Origin: Syntrophorhabdaceae bacterium
GTDB lineage: Bacteria; Desulfobacterota; Syntrophorhabdia; Syntrophorhabdales; Syntrophorhabdaceae
DNA: 10,789 nucleotides
Direction of reading: 5' to 3'
Assembly: GCA_026415015.1 (NCBI GenBank)
Contig: JAOAHW010000226.1
Location: forward strand, 1 to 10,789
Shown here: positions 1 to 6,974 of the stretch, in pieces
How the letters are laid out: each line of letters starts with the position of its first letter
How positions within the stretch are numbered: position 1 is the stretch's first letter
The notes under the pieces: generated by a model
The model's database searches: none
Told to the model about the DNA's origin: nothing
What the model saw: only the letters and a program-made list of their open reading frames with translations
Made by a program: the position numbers and the translations under genes

Positions 1-248
1 GCATTGATAAAGTCCTTTACAAAGCCTGCTGGGTTACTTATCATGAGATGGCAGTCAAGGGGCTTGGATGTAATCTTTTTTATGGCCTCAACAAACATAG
101 GGCCTATGGTTATGTTGGGGACAAAGTGCCCATCCATTACATCTATATGGAAGAGGTCAGCGCCTGCCTCTTCTGCTGCCTTTATCTCTTTTTCCAGTAT
201 GAGAAAATTGCATGATAGTATTGATGGGGCTATCTTTATCCTATTCAT
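1..248 (-). CDS. rpe: Ribulose-phosphate 3-epimerase, N-terminal part (cut by window edge)
   Basis: Interconverts ribulose 5-phosphate and xylulose 5-phosphate in the cytosolic pentose phosphate pathway (or Calvin cycle). Only the first 82 codons are present; the gene runs off the left edge. The visible part is the start of a TIM barrel. It has the family's IAPSILSCNF opening (residues 6-15), the metal-site strand HIDVMDGHFVPN (34-45, ligands His34 and Asp36), and DCHLM (65-69, ligand His67). The later catalytic Asp lies outside the window. The ATG at 246-248 has a strong ribosome binding site, GGGAGG, six bases upstream. It overlaps the stop of the PASTA gene by eight bases (ATGAATAG), so translation is probably coupled. 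It is the last visible gene of the htpX-rsmB-PASTA-rpe run. Confidence 0.96.
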   Translation of the reverse strand, partial: MNRIKIAPSILSCNFLILEKEIKAAEEAGADLFHIDVMDGHFVPNITIGPMFVEAIKKITSKPLDCHLMISNPAGFVKDFIN

Positions 249-957
249 CGTGTTCCTCCCCTGAGCTTATTTTTATCTCTAAGCCTTCATCGGCATTGAA
301 TATCTCACCTGAGGCTATGGATGGGATTATCTTTTTTTTGGTTGGTATCCCATCATCCCTTTTTTGTGTAATCTTATACCTTATATTTTTTTTCGCCAGC
401 TCTTCTTTTATCTCTGTAAGGTCCAAAGTACCTATATCAGGCATGAGTATATACCTTTTTGGTCTTGAGCTAGCAAAAAGTACAACGCCTTTACCCTCGA
501 GGAGCCCCTCACCACCTTTGGGTATCTGGGCAATCACCTTTCCTTCATCTTCATTGGGTACATATATTATCTTCTCCACAGGGATATTTTTTTCCTTCAA
601 GACACCATAGGCATTATTAACAGGCTGGCCCTCGAGGTTTGGGACTACTATGAGTTCAGGACCATCTGATACAGTCACCAGTACTGTCCTGCCTTTTTTT
701 GTTAATATATTTGCCCCTGGCTTCTGGACAGTAATATGGTTGTAAGGGATGTCGTTTCTCTTTTCGTATCTCACTATTTGAAAATAAAGCCCCTTTGATT
801 CTACGAGACTTTTTGCCTCGTGGACATCTTTACCTACGATATCAGGGCATATCACTGTTTTCTGTGTCTTCAATATTATCTTTATGGTGAAATATGATGA
901 AAAGATAAATACGAGTATGGCTATAAATATGTATGATGCAACCCTGAGCAATCTCAT
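241..957 (-). CDS. Membrane-anchored protein with three PASTA domains, no kinase domain
   Basis: A 238-residue protein with one N-terminal hydrophobic segment (about residues 8-28) after a short basic start, so probably an uncleaved anchor with the rest outside the membrane. Three PASTA repeats follow: about 34-99, 101-166 and 170-233. Each opens with a 'P-D/N-I/L-x-G' type strand (CPDIVGKDV, VPNLEGQPV, MPDIGTLDL) and closes with a beta strand (LVTVSDG, VLFASS, IKISSG). In Ser/Thr kinases and penicillin-binding proteins, PASTA domains bind peptidoglycan or muropeptides. Here there is neither kinase nor transpeptidase domain, so a cell-wall binding or scaffolding role is inference. Stand-alone PASTA proteins between rsmB and rpe are, to my knowledge, common in deltaproteobacteria. 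The ATG overlaps the rsmB stop (ATGA). The ribosome binding site is weak (AAGA), which fits translational coupling. Confidence 0.9.
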   Translation of the reverse strand: MRLLRVASYIFIAILVFIFSSYFTIKIILKTQKTVICPDIVGKDVHEAKSLVESKGLYFQIVRYEKRNDIPYNHITVQKPGANILTKKGRTVLVTVSDGPELIVVPNLEGQPVNNAYGVLKEKNIPVEKIIYVPNEDEGKVIAQIPKGGEGLLEGKGVVLFASSRPKRYILMPDIGTLDLTEIKEELAKKNIRYKITQKRDDGIPTKKKIIPSIASGEIFNADEGLEIKISSGEEHDE

Positions 958-2246
958 ATTTTTCTTAGCTTTGCTATAAAAAAACCATCTAATCCTGTCT
1001 CATGGGGTAATGACATAAAATATTCCTTATTAAACAAAAGAGGGAGGGGATTTTCAACTATAAACTTCTTCTCTCTTTTGAATCCAGCTAAAACATCTAT
1101 TGTCTCCTCAGGCTCAAAAGAACATACACTGTATATGAGATAGCCATTTTCCTTAAGACACCCCCAAAGGCTATTCAGCATGGCCAACTGATTGATTCCA
1201 TGCCTTTTAATATCTTTTTCCTTTAATCTCCATTTTATCTCAGGGTGTTTTCTTATAATGCCAGTGGATGAGCATGGTGCATCAAGGAGTATCTTGTCGA
1301 ATACCTTTTCTTTAAAAGGATGGAGCAGAACATCTCCGCATATTACATTCACCTTTTTTTTGTCAATCGATTCTATCTTGTCCTTATCTATGTCCATGGA
1401 ATAGAGCCTTATATCTGCCTCAAGTTCTTGAATCTGATATGTCTTTGTCCCTAAACCGCAGCAGGCATCGAGTATAACATCACCTTTTTTAGGATCGAGG
1501 GCTATTCCCGTAAGTTGTGATGCCTCATCCTGGATATGTATTATACCCTTTTTAAAGAGGTTGTCTTTTATTATGGGTGCAAGCCTGTCTACATAGAGGG
1601 CAGACTCAATGTATCTCCCCCTTTCTGTCTTTATCCCCTTTTTTTCAAGGTAATCAACTACATCCTCTATGTCCATTTTTTTTATTGCTATCCTTATGGC
1701 AAATCGTGGTACTGTATTCAATACAGAGCATAGTCTCTCTATATCTTCCTGACCTAATCTTTCATACCATCTTCTAATTATCCATTCTGGAAAAGAATGT
1801 ATGATAGAGAGCCTCTGTATCTGTGATTTTTTGTTGTTTTGGATAGCCAGCCCTCGGGATTTATCATCCTTATTTTCTATGTATTCCCTTATGTATCTTC
1901 TCAATATGGCATTTATAAAACCTGCTGCAAACCTGCCTTCTGTTTTTTTGGCATATTCCACTGCCTCGTTTACAACATGGTAAGATGCCTTTTTCATAAA
2001 TGTGAGCTGGTAAAGGGTAATCCACAATAGATACCTGATATGCCTTTTTATGCCTTTTTTTGCAAGCTGGGCTATAATCCAGTTGAGGTAACCCTTCCAT
2101 CTTATTGCACCTGAGGCTACCTCGTAGATAATGCCATGAAGGTTATCAGGTATTTTTTTGCCTGTGAAATAACTATTGATAGTAGTGTCTAAATAATTAC
2201 CCTTTTCTACTTCATCAATTATATTTAAAGATGTGGCCCTGATAAT
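954..2246 (-). CDS. rsmB: 16S rRNA (cytosine-C5) methyltransferase RsmB/Sun; start codon unclear
   Basis: SAM-dependent enzyme that methylates a cytosine of 16S rRNA (C967 in E. coli). From the ATT at 2244-2246 the frame gives 430 residues, the usual RsmB length. An N-terminal NusB-like RNA-binding domain (about 1-145) is followed by the methyltransferase domain. Motif I is DACCGLGTKT (260-269), a variant of the common DLCAAPGGKT. Motif IV is LLDAPCSSTG, with Cys325 in the position that releases product. Motif VI is YSVCSFEPEE, with Cys375 the attacking nucleophile. Between the in-frame stop at 2289-2291 and position 2028 there is no ATG, GTG or TTG. A TTG at 2025-2027 gives only 357 residues and cuts the NusB domain. 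I place the start at ATT 2244-2246 because homologs begin a few residues before the 'RATSL' stretch. A rare ATT start and a sequence error after ATG 2252-2254 are both possible. The stop overlaps the PASTA gene by four bases. Confidence 0.88.
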   Translation of the reverse strand: MIRATSLNIIDEVEKGNYLDTTINSYFTGKKIPDNLHGIIYEVASGAIRWKGYLNWIIAQLAKKGIKRHIRYLLWITLYQLTFMKKASYHVVNEAVEYAKKTEGRFAAGFINAILRRYIREYIENKDDKSRGLAIQNNKKSQIQRLSIIHSFPEWIIRRWYERLGQEDIERLCSVLNTVPRFAIRIAIKKMDIEDVVDYLEKKGIKTERGRYIESALYVDRLAPIIKDNLFKKGIIHIQDEASQLTGIALDPKKGDVILDACCGLGTKTYQIQELEADIRLYSMDIDKDKIESIDKKKVNVICGDVLLHPFKEKVFDKILLDAPCSSTGIIRKHPEIKWRLKEKDIKRHGINQLAMLNSLWGCLKENGYLIYSVCSFEPEETIDVLAGFKREKKFIVENPLPLLFNKEYFMSLPHETGLDGFFIAKLRKI

Positions 2247-2256
2247 ATGGCCATAG

Positions 2257-3111
2257 TTATCTTCTATATGCCATATCCTCCAGTCTTTTTATCCTCTCCT
2301 CTATGGGGGGATGGGTGCTGAACAGGGCAAGGACACCCTTTCCGCTAAAAGGGTTCATTATAAACATGGGTGCTGTAGATGGGTTTGCATCCTCCATAGG
2401 GGTTCTGGCAATGCCCATATGGAGTTTCTTTAGGGCATTGGAAAGATAGAGGGGATTACCTGAGAGCCTTGCCCCGCCTTCATCGGCAAGGTATTCCCTT
2501 GACCTTGATATGGCAAGCTGTATTAACATGGCTGCAAAGGCTGCAAAGATGGAGAATATTATGACAGTGAATATATTACCTCCACCCTCATCATCATCAC
2601 CCCTGCCCCCTCCGAATATGGCAGCAAACCTTGCCCAGTCTGCGAGCATTGTAATGGCACCTGCAAGTGTAGCAGCCACTGTCTGGATGAGTATATCCCT
2701 GTGTTTTATATGGGATATCTCGTGGGCAAGGACACCCTCTAATTCCTCAAGAGTCAATATCCTTAAGATACCTGTTGTTACTGCCACTACACCGTTTTCA
2801 GGGTTTCTCCCTGTGGCAAAGGCATTGGGGCTGTCATTTTCGATGATATACAGCCTTGGCATGGGGATAGAGGCCTTTTGACTTAGGTTATAGACAATCC
2901 TGTATAGCTCTGGTGCCTCTTGTTCTGTTACAGGTTGTGCCCCATACATCTTGAGTACTATCTTGTCACAGAACCAGTAGCTTATGAAGTTCATGAGAAA
3001 GGCTACGAAAAAAGCGATATAGGCACCTGTTTTTCCACCAATCATTCCACCAATGGCAACGAATATTATTGTTAGTACAGCCATTAAGAAAAATGTCTTA
3101 AACTGATTCAT
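2257..3111 (-). CDS. htpX: HtpX-type membrane zinc metalloprotease
   Basis: Peptidase family M48B enzyme of the inner membrane that degrades misfolded or damaged membrane proteins. The 284 residues match the family's length. Two hydrophobic segments lie near the N-terminus (about 5-24 and 29-47). The zinc motif is HEISH (130-134, in LAHEISHIKHRD), and the third ligand is probably Glu206 in SREYLADE. Two further hydrophobic stretches (about 142-166 and 181-201) flank a glycine/aspartate-rich loop. The family's STHPP-IEERI end is intact. I chose ATG 3109-3111, which has a GGGGG ribosome binding site five bases upstream, over a TTG four codons earlier. It heads the minus-strand operon behind a good sigma-70-type promoter. 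Its stop lies 10 bases before the proposed rsmB start. No heat-shock sigma-32 -10 element (CCCCAT type) is visible. Confidence 0.95.
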   Translation of the reverse strand: MNQFKTFFLMAVLTIIFVAIGGMIGGKTGAYIAFFVAFLMNFISYWFCDKIVLKMYGAQPVTEQEAPELYRIVYNLSQKASIPMPRLYIIENDSPNAFATGRNPENGVVAVTTGILRILTLEELEGVLAHEISHIKHRDILIQTVAATLAGAITMLADWARFAAIFGGGRGDDDEGGGNIFTVIIFSIFAAFAAMLIQLAISRSREYLADEGGARLSGNPLYLSNALKKLHMGIARTPMEDANPSTAPMFIMNPFSGKGVLALFSTHPPIEERIKRLEDMAYRR

Positions 3112-3141
3112 TGACACCCCCAAATTTCTTCTTTGTATTTA

Positions 3142-3170
3142 AAAATATTCACCTTTTTGTGTTTTGTCAA
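3142..3170 (-). promoter_or_regulatory. Sigma-70-type promoter for the htpX-rsmB-PASTA-rpe operon
   Basis: On the minus strand a perfect -35 TTGACA (3170-3165) is followed by a 17-base spacer and a -10-like TATTTT (3147-3142, four of six matches). The predicted start of transcription is near 3135, leaving a leader of about 25 bases that carries the GGGGG ribosome binding site of htpX. Predicted from consensus only. Confidence 0.65.
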
Positions 3171-3184
3171 GGTAAAGAGTCTTC

Positions 3185-3213
3185 TTGTTTTTTTGTAAAT
3201 ATGATGGGATAAT
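3185..3213 (+). promoter_or_regulatory. Sigma-70-type promoter for the acyl-CoA dehydrogenase gene
   Basis: TTGTTT (-35, 3185-3190), an exact 17-base spacer and GATAAT (-10, 3208-3213, five of six matches). Transcription would start near 3220, giving a leader of about 50 bases. It diverges from the htpX promoter: their -35 boxes lie only 14 bases apart on opposite strands, so a regulator bound here could affect both. Confidence 0.6.
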
Positions 3214-3228
3214 TACATCTGCATATGG

Positions 3229-3242
3229 ACCGATAAATCGGT
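3229..3242. promoter_or_regulatory. Palindromic operator candidate upstream of the acyl-CoA dehydrogenase gene
   Basis: ACCGATAAATCGGT is a perfect inverted repeat: two six-base arms around a two-base centre. It starts about nine bases after the predicted transcription start and ends 28 bases before the ATG. The size and position fit an operator for a dimeric repressor, for example of the TetR family, members of which often control acyl-CoA oxidation genes. No regulator gene is in the window, and the identity of the protein is inference. As an RNA hairpin a two-base loop is unfavourable, so a DNA site is more likely. Confidence 0.5.
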
Positions 3243-3270
3243 TTAATTTTCATTAAGAGGTGAACCAATT

Positions 3271-4413
3271 ATGTTTTTTGACATTGATAATGATTTAAAA
3301 GACATAGAAAAGGCAGTACAAGAATTCTGTGAGAAAGAATTTGATATGGAGTATCTACAGAGGCTTGAGGACGAGCATAGATTTCCAAGGGAACTCTATG
3401 AAAAGATAGGGGAGTTGGGGTTTATCGGCGTTGGCTTCAGTGAGGATATAGGTGGTTCAGGCTACGGTGCCATGGGCCATGTAATTACAGTAAAGGAGAT
3501 GTGCAGGAGCCTGCCTGGCATGGGTATGGCACTGAGCCTCGGTTATATCCCTGCCTTTGTTATAGATATATATGGTTCTGAAATGCAGAGGGAGAGATAT
3601 ATAAGACCCATGATAGAGGGTAGATATGTGTCTGCCATAAGTGTCACAGAGCCTGACAGTGGCAGCGATATAGGCAGCATAAAGACAAAGATAGAAGAAA
3701 AGGGTGATTATTTTATCCTAAATGGCTCCAAGCTCTTTACCACAAATGCAGGCTATGCTGATTTCTATACACTTCTTGCAAGGGATGAGAATGGCTTGAC
3801 TGCCCTTGTCATAGACAGGGAGGTGAAAGAAAAAAACAGGCCTGGTTCCTTTGAGATAACTGACCTCGGCAGGAAGATGGGCATCAATACCACTACCTCA
3901 GGCGAGCTTGTCTTCAGTGACTTAGCCATACCAAAGGAGAATATGATAGGCAAGAGGAATAAGGGCATGAGGACCATCCTTGATGGATTTGAGTTAGGGA
4001 GGATTGTGATTGCAGCCCAGGCATTCGGTGCCATGCTATACGGATATGAAAAGACACTAAACCATGCAAAAAAGAGAAGGCAGTTCGGAAGACCTATTAT
4101 AAAGTTTCAGTCTGTTGAGCATGACCTGGTGGATATGTATGTGGAGATAGAAAAGTGCCGTAGTATCCTGTACAAGGCAGCGTGGCACTATGACAGGAAA
4201 GACCCTGAATCAAAGATATATTCATCTATAGTAAAACTTACCATACCTGAGACTGCCATAAATATCCTTAACAGGTGCATTGACATATTCGGAGGTTATG
4301 GTTATATGCGGGACCAGGGGCTCGAAGGTGCACTCAGGGATGTAAGGATAACCTCTATCTACGAGGGGACGAGCAAGATTCAAAAAAACACCATCTCCAA
4401 GCTTCTCTATTAG
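3271..4413 (+). CDS. Acyl-CoA dehydrogenase family flavoprotein
   Basis: FAD enzyme that introduces a 2,3 double bond into an acyl-CoA and normally passes electrons to electron-transferring flavoprotein. At 380 residues it has the standard soluble length. The helical N-terminal domain (about 1-120) is followed by the beta domain with signature VTEPDSGSDIGS (125-136). The C-terminal helical domain has RRQFGRP (269-275) and FGGYGYMRD (340-348). The catalytic base is conserved as Glu365 in SIYEGTSKIQ. The ATG is preceded by AGAGGTG. Chain-length preference cannot be read from sequence; short-chain or branched-chain acyl-CoA is likely, and aromatic-ring-derived acyl-CoA is possible. No ETF, thiolase or hydratase gene lies nearby, so the pathway is unknown. 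The promoter and adjacent palindrome suggest its own regulation. Confidence 0.93.
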   Translation: MFFDIDNDLKDIEKAVQEFCEKEFDMEYLQRLEDEHRFPRELYEKIGELGFIGVGFSEDIGGSGYGAMGHVITVKEMCRSLPGMGMALSLGYIPAFVIDIYGSEMQRERYIRPMIEGRYVSAISVTEPDSGSDIGSIKTKIEEKGDYFILNGSKLFTTNAGYADFYTLLARDENGLTALVIDREVKEKNRPGSFEITDLGRKMGINTTTSGELVFSDLAIPKENMIGKRNKGMRTILDGFELGRIVIAAQAFGAMLYGYEKTLNHAKKRRQFGRPIIKFQSVEHDLVDMYVEIEKCRSILYKAAWHYDRKDPESKIYSSIVKLTIPETAINILNRCIDIFGGYGYMRDQGLEGALRDVRITSIYEGTSKIQKNTISKLLY

Positions 4414-4418
4414 ACCAT

Positions 4419-4435
4419 AGAGCAAGAGGCCTTTT
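4419..4435 (-). repeat. 17-bp repeat copy 1 (inverted relative to 8527-8543)
   Basis: Read on the minus strand this is AAAAGGCCTCTTGCTCT. It matches the plus strand at 8527-8543 at 16 of 17 bases, and a GGT follows in both copies after a two-base difference. It starts six bases after the acyl-CoA dehydrogenase stop. The copies are in opposite orientation and bracket gyrA, gpsA and the DUF6125-like gene. No transposase or target duplication is visible, and a chance match cannot be excluded. Confidence 0.4.
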
Positions 4436-4455
4436 CTGAGAACCCAATTTAAATA

Positions 4456-4484
4456 CTGACATGGATTGGGGTTTATGTTAGATT
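4456..4484 (+). promoter_or_regulatory. Candidate gyrA promoter with extended -10
   Basis: CTGACA (4456-4461, five of six to the -35 consensus), a 17-base spacer and TAGATT (4479-4484, four of six). TG at 4476-4477, one base before the hexamer, makes an extended -10 (TGn). The predicted start near 4491 gives a leader of about 31 bases ending in AGGAGG. This lets gyrA be transcribed independently of the acyl-CoA dehydrogenase gene. Confidence 0.5.
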
Positions 4485-4521
4485 AAATCAAAAAAGCAGT
4501 GTTATTTAGGAGGCAATATTT

Positions 4522-6939
4522 ATGCATCAATCTGTAGTAACAGTCCCTATAGAAGAGGAGATGAAAAGATCCTACCTTGATTATGCCATGAGTACAATCA
4601 TAGGACGGGCATTACCTGATATAAGAGATGGGCTCAAACCTGTCCACAGGAGGATCCTCTATGCCATGTATGAGCTTGGCAATACCCATGATAAACCCTA
4701 TAAAAAGTCTGCAAGGATAGTGGGTGATGTCATTGGTAAATTCCATCCCCACGGTGACCAGGCTGTATATGATGCCATTACAAGGATGGTTCAGGATTTT
4801 TCCCTCCGTTATCCCCTGATAGATGGTCAGGGTAATTTCGGCTCTATTGATGGAGATGCCCCGGCAGCCATGAGGTATACAGAGATAAGGCTTTCAAGGA
4901 TAGCAGAGGAGATACTAAAGGATATAGAAAAGGACACAGTATCATTCAGACCAAATTATGATGACTCCCTTGAAGAGCCAGTGGTGTTACCATCAAAGAT
5001 ACCCAATCTCCTCATCAATGGCTCTTCAGGTATAGCAGTGGGTATGGCAACCAACATCCCACCCCATAATCTCAATGAGGTAGTAGATGCCATAGTGGCA
5101 ACCATAGATAATCCAGATATTACCATCGATGAATTAATAAGGATTATACCAGGCCCTGACTTTCCAACCCAGGCCATAATATACGGGAGGCAGGGCATAA
5201 GGGATGCCTATGAGACAGGAAAAGGCCATATCATACTGAGGGCAAGGGCCTTTATTGAGAAAGGTAAGAAGGATGGCAGGGAGAAGATTGTCATTACCGA
5301 GATACCCTATCAGGTCAACAAGGCACGACTCATTGAGGGGATAGTTGAGCTGGTAAACTCAAAAAAGATAGAGGGTGTTGCCAATATGAAGGATGAGTCA
5401 AGCAGGGAGGGTATGAGGATTGTTATAGAACTAAAAAGGGGTGAGATGGCAACGCCTATCCTGAATAAGCTATATAAGCATACCCAGCTCCAGACTACCT
5501 TCGGGATAATCTTCCTCACAATTGTTGACAACCAGCCAAGGGTATTAAATCTAAAGGAGATAATAGGTGAGTTTATAAGATTCAGGAAGGAGATCGTAAC
5601 AAAACGTTCTATATTTGAACTGAATAAAGCACTGGAGAGGCTCCATATACTCGAGGGATTAAAGATTGCCCTTGACAACATAGATGAGGTTATAGCCATC
5701 ATAAAGAGATCAAAGAATACACCAGAGGCAAGGGCTGCCCTTATTGAGAGATTTGGTCTTTCAGAAAAGCAGGCCACGAGTATCCTTGAGATGAGGCTCC
5801 AGAGGCTTACATCCCTTGAGCAGGCAAAGATTTTAGAGGACCTTCAGTCTACAAGGGATGAGACAAAGAGGCTTCAGAATATCCTGGATAACGAGTCAGT
5901 GCTCCTGGGGATAGTAAAGGAGGAGCTCATTGATATAAAGAACAGGTACGGTAATGAGAGGCTTACAGAGATTGTGGATGAACTGCCAGAGATAACCATA
6001 GAGGATATGATAAAGGAAGAAGAGGTGGTTGTTACAATCACAAGTAAGGGTTACATTAAGAGGACACCCCTTGACCAGTATAAGCATCAGTTAAGGGGTG
6101 GCAAAGGTAAGATAGGGATAGTGGTGAGGGATGAGGACGTTGTGGACCATCTCTATATTGCATCCACCCACTCATATATAATATTTTTTACAAACAATGG
6201 CAGGGCCTATATCTTAAAAGTCTTTAACATACCTGATGCACCCCTTACCTCAAAGGGAAAACCTATTCTCAATATCATAAATATAGGAAAAAATGAGAGG
6301 ATAACCGCTGTTGCCCATGCCAGGGAATTTGTCGATGACAGGTATCTATTTCTCATAACAAAGAAGGGGAAGGTCAAGAAGATAAGCTTAAGTGAGATTA
6401 AAAACCTGAGGTCTACAGGCATAAAGGTCATAGACCTCCCTGAGGAAGACAGCCTCGTTGGTGTCCTTGAGACAGACGGCGAAAACGAGGTGATGCTGGC
6501 CACAAAAAGAGGTATGTCTATCAGGTTCCACGAAAAACAGATAAGACATATGGGCAGACAGGCTTATGGTGTGAGAGGCATCTCATTGGAGGGAGATGAT
6601 GAGGTGGTATCAGCAGAGATAGTCCATGATGACTCAGTGATATTTACCGTTACAGACAAAGGGTATGGAAAATGCTCCCCCTGTTCAGAATACAGGGAAC
6701 AGCTAAGGGGTGGCAAAGGCATAATAAATACCCGATGTGGAAAGAAAAACGGCGAGGTAGTTTATATAAAACAGATAGAGAAAAAGGACGAGGTGATACT
6801 TGTAACAGATACAGGCAGGACCATAAGGTTTCATGCCGAGAACCTACCTGTTCAGAAAAGGGGCGGGATAGGTGTTAAGCTTATGGACTTAAAAGACGGT
6901 GAAAAGGTAAGCAGCGTGGCCATTGCAGAGCAGGATTGA
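4522..6939 (+). CDS. gyrA: DNA gyrase subunit A
   Basis: Subunit A of the A2B2 type II topoisomerase that introduces negative supercoils using ATP; it cuts and rejoins DNA. The 805 residues include the winged-helix/tower core, with the catalytic tyrosine at Tyr119 in AAMRYTE. A coiled-coil gate region follows (about 340-480). The C-terminal beta-pinwheel (about 490-805) wraps DNA. The GyrA box that distinguishes gyrase from topoisomerase IV is QLRGGKG at 523-529, with a second copy at 727-733. The segment equivalent to the quinolone-resistance region reads HPHGDQAVYD (75-84): Gln80 replaces the usual Ser/Thr, and the acidic Asp84 is kept. There is no long acidic tail. The ATG is supported by AGGAGG eight bases upstream. 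gyrB is not in the window. gpsA follows after 35 bases. Confidence 0.97.
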   Translation: MHQSVVTVPIEEEMKRSYLDYAMSTIIGRALPDIRDGLKPVHRRILYAMYELGNTHDKPYKKSARIVGDVIGKFHPHGDQAVYDAITRMVQDFSLRYPLIDGQGNFGSIDGDAPAAMRYTEIRLSRIAEEILKDIEKDTVSFRPNYDDSLEEPVVLPSKIPNLLINGSSGIAVGMATNIPPHNLNEVVDAIVATIDNPDITIDELIRIIPGPDFPTQAIIYGRQGIRDAYETGKGHIILRARAFIEKGKKDGREKIVITEIPYQVNKARLIEGIVELVNSKKIEGVANMKDESSREGMRIVIELKRGEMATPILNKLYKHTQLQTTFGIIFLTIVDNQPRVLNLKEIIGEFIRFRKEIVTKRSIFELNKALERLHILEGLKIALDNIDEVIAIIKRSKNTPEARAALIERFGLSEKQATSILEMRLQRLTSLEQAKILEDLQSTRDETKRLQNILDNESVLLGIVKEELIDIKNRYGNERLTEIVDELPEITIEDMIKEEEVVVTITSKGYIKRTPLDQYKHQLRGGKGKIGIVVRDEDVVDHLYIASTHSYIIFFTNNGRAYILKVFNIPDAPLTSKGKPILNIINIGKNERITAVAHAREFVDDRYLFLITKKGKVKKISLSEIKNLRSTGIKVIDLPEEDSLVGVLETDGENEVMLATKRGMSIRFHEKQIRHMGRQAYGVRGISLEGDDEVVSAEIVHDDSVIFTVTDKGYGKCSPCSEYREQLRGGKGIINTRCGKKNGEVVYIKQIEKKDEVILVTDTGRTIRFHAENLPVQKRGGIGVKLMDLKDGEKVSSVAIAEQD

Positions 6940-6974
6940 TATATATAGACCTATGTAAAAGGCCTTGTTTTATC

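Noticed and set aside
212..610. 132-codon plus-strand frame opposite the PASTA gene
   Set aside because: It is antisense to a clear protein-coding gene, has low-complexity Ser/Phe/Pro-rich content, and looks like no known family.
3112..3123. Four-codon extension of htpX from TTG at 3121-3123
   Set aside because: It would consume the GGGGG ribosome binding site that serves the ATG at 3109-3111.
4443..4470. Inverted repeat CCCAAT/ATTGGG as a terminator after the acyl-CoA dehydrogenase gene
   Set aside because: The six-base stem with a 16-base loop has no proper T-run after it, and it overlaps the better supported gyrA promoter.
5310..5777. 155-codon minus-strand frame inside gyrA
   Set aside because: It is antisense to intact gyrA, and its composition is what the opposite strand of a Glu/Lys/Ile-rich gene gives.
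6936..6974. In-frame 13-residue extension of gpsA from a TTG overlapping the gyrA stop
   Set aside because: The added residues precede the usual start of GpsA proteins and include nothing conserved; ATG 6975 gives the normal length. It could still be used through coupling.
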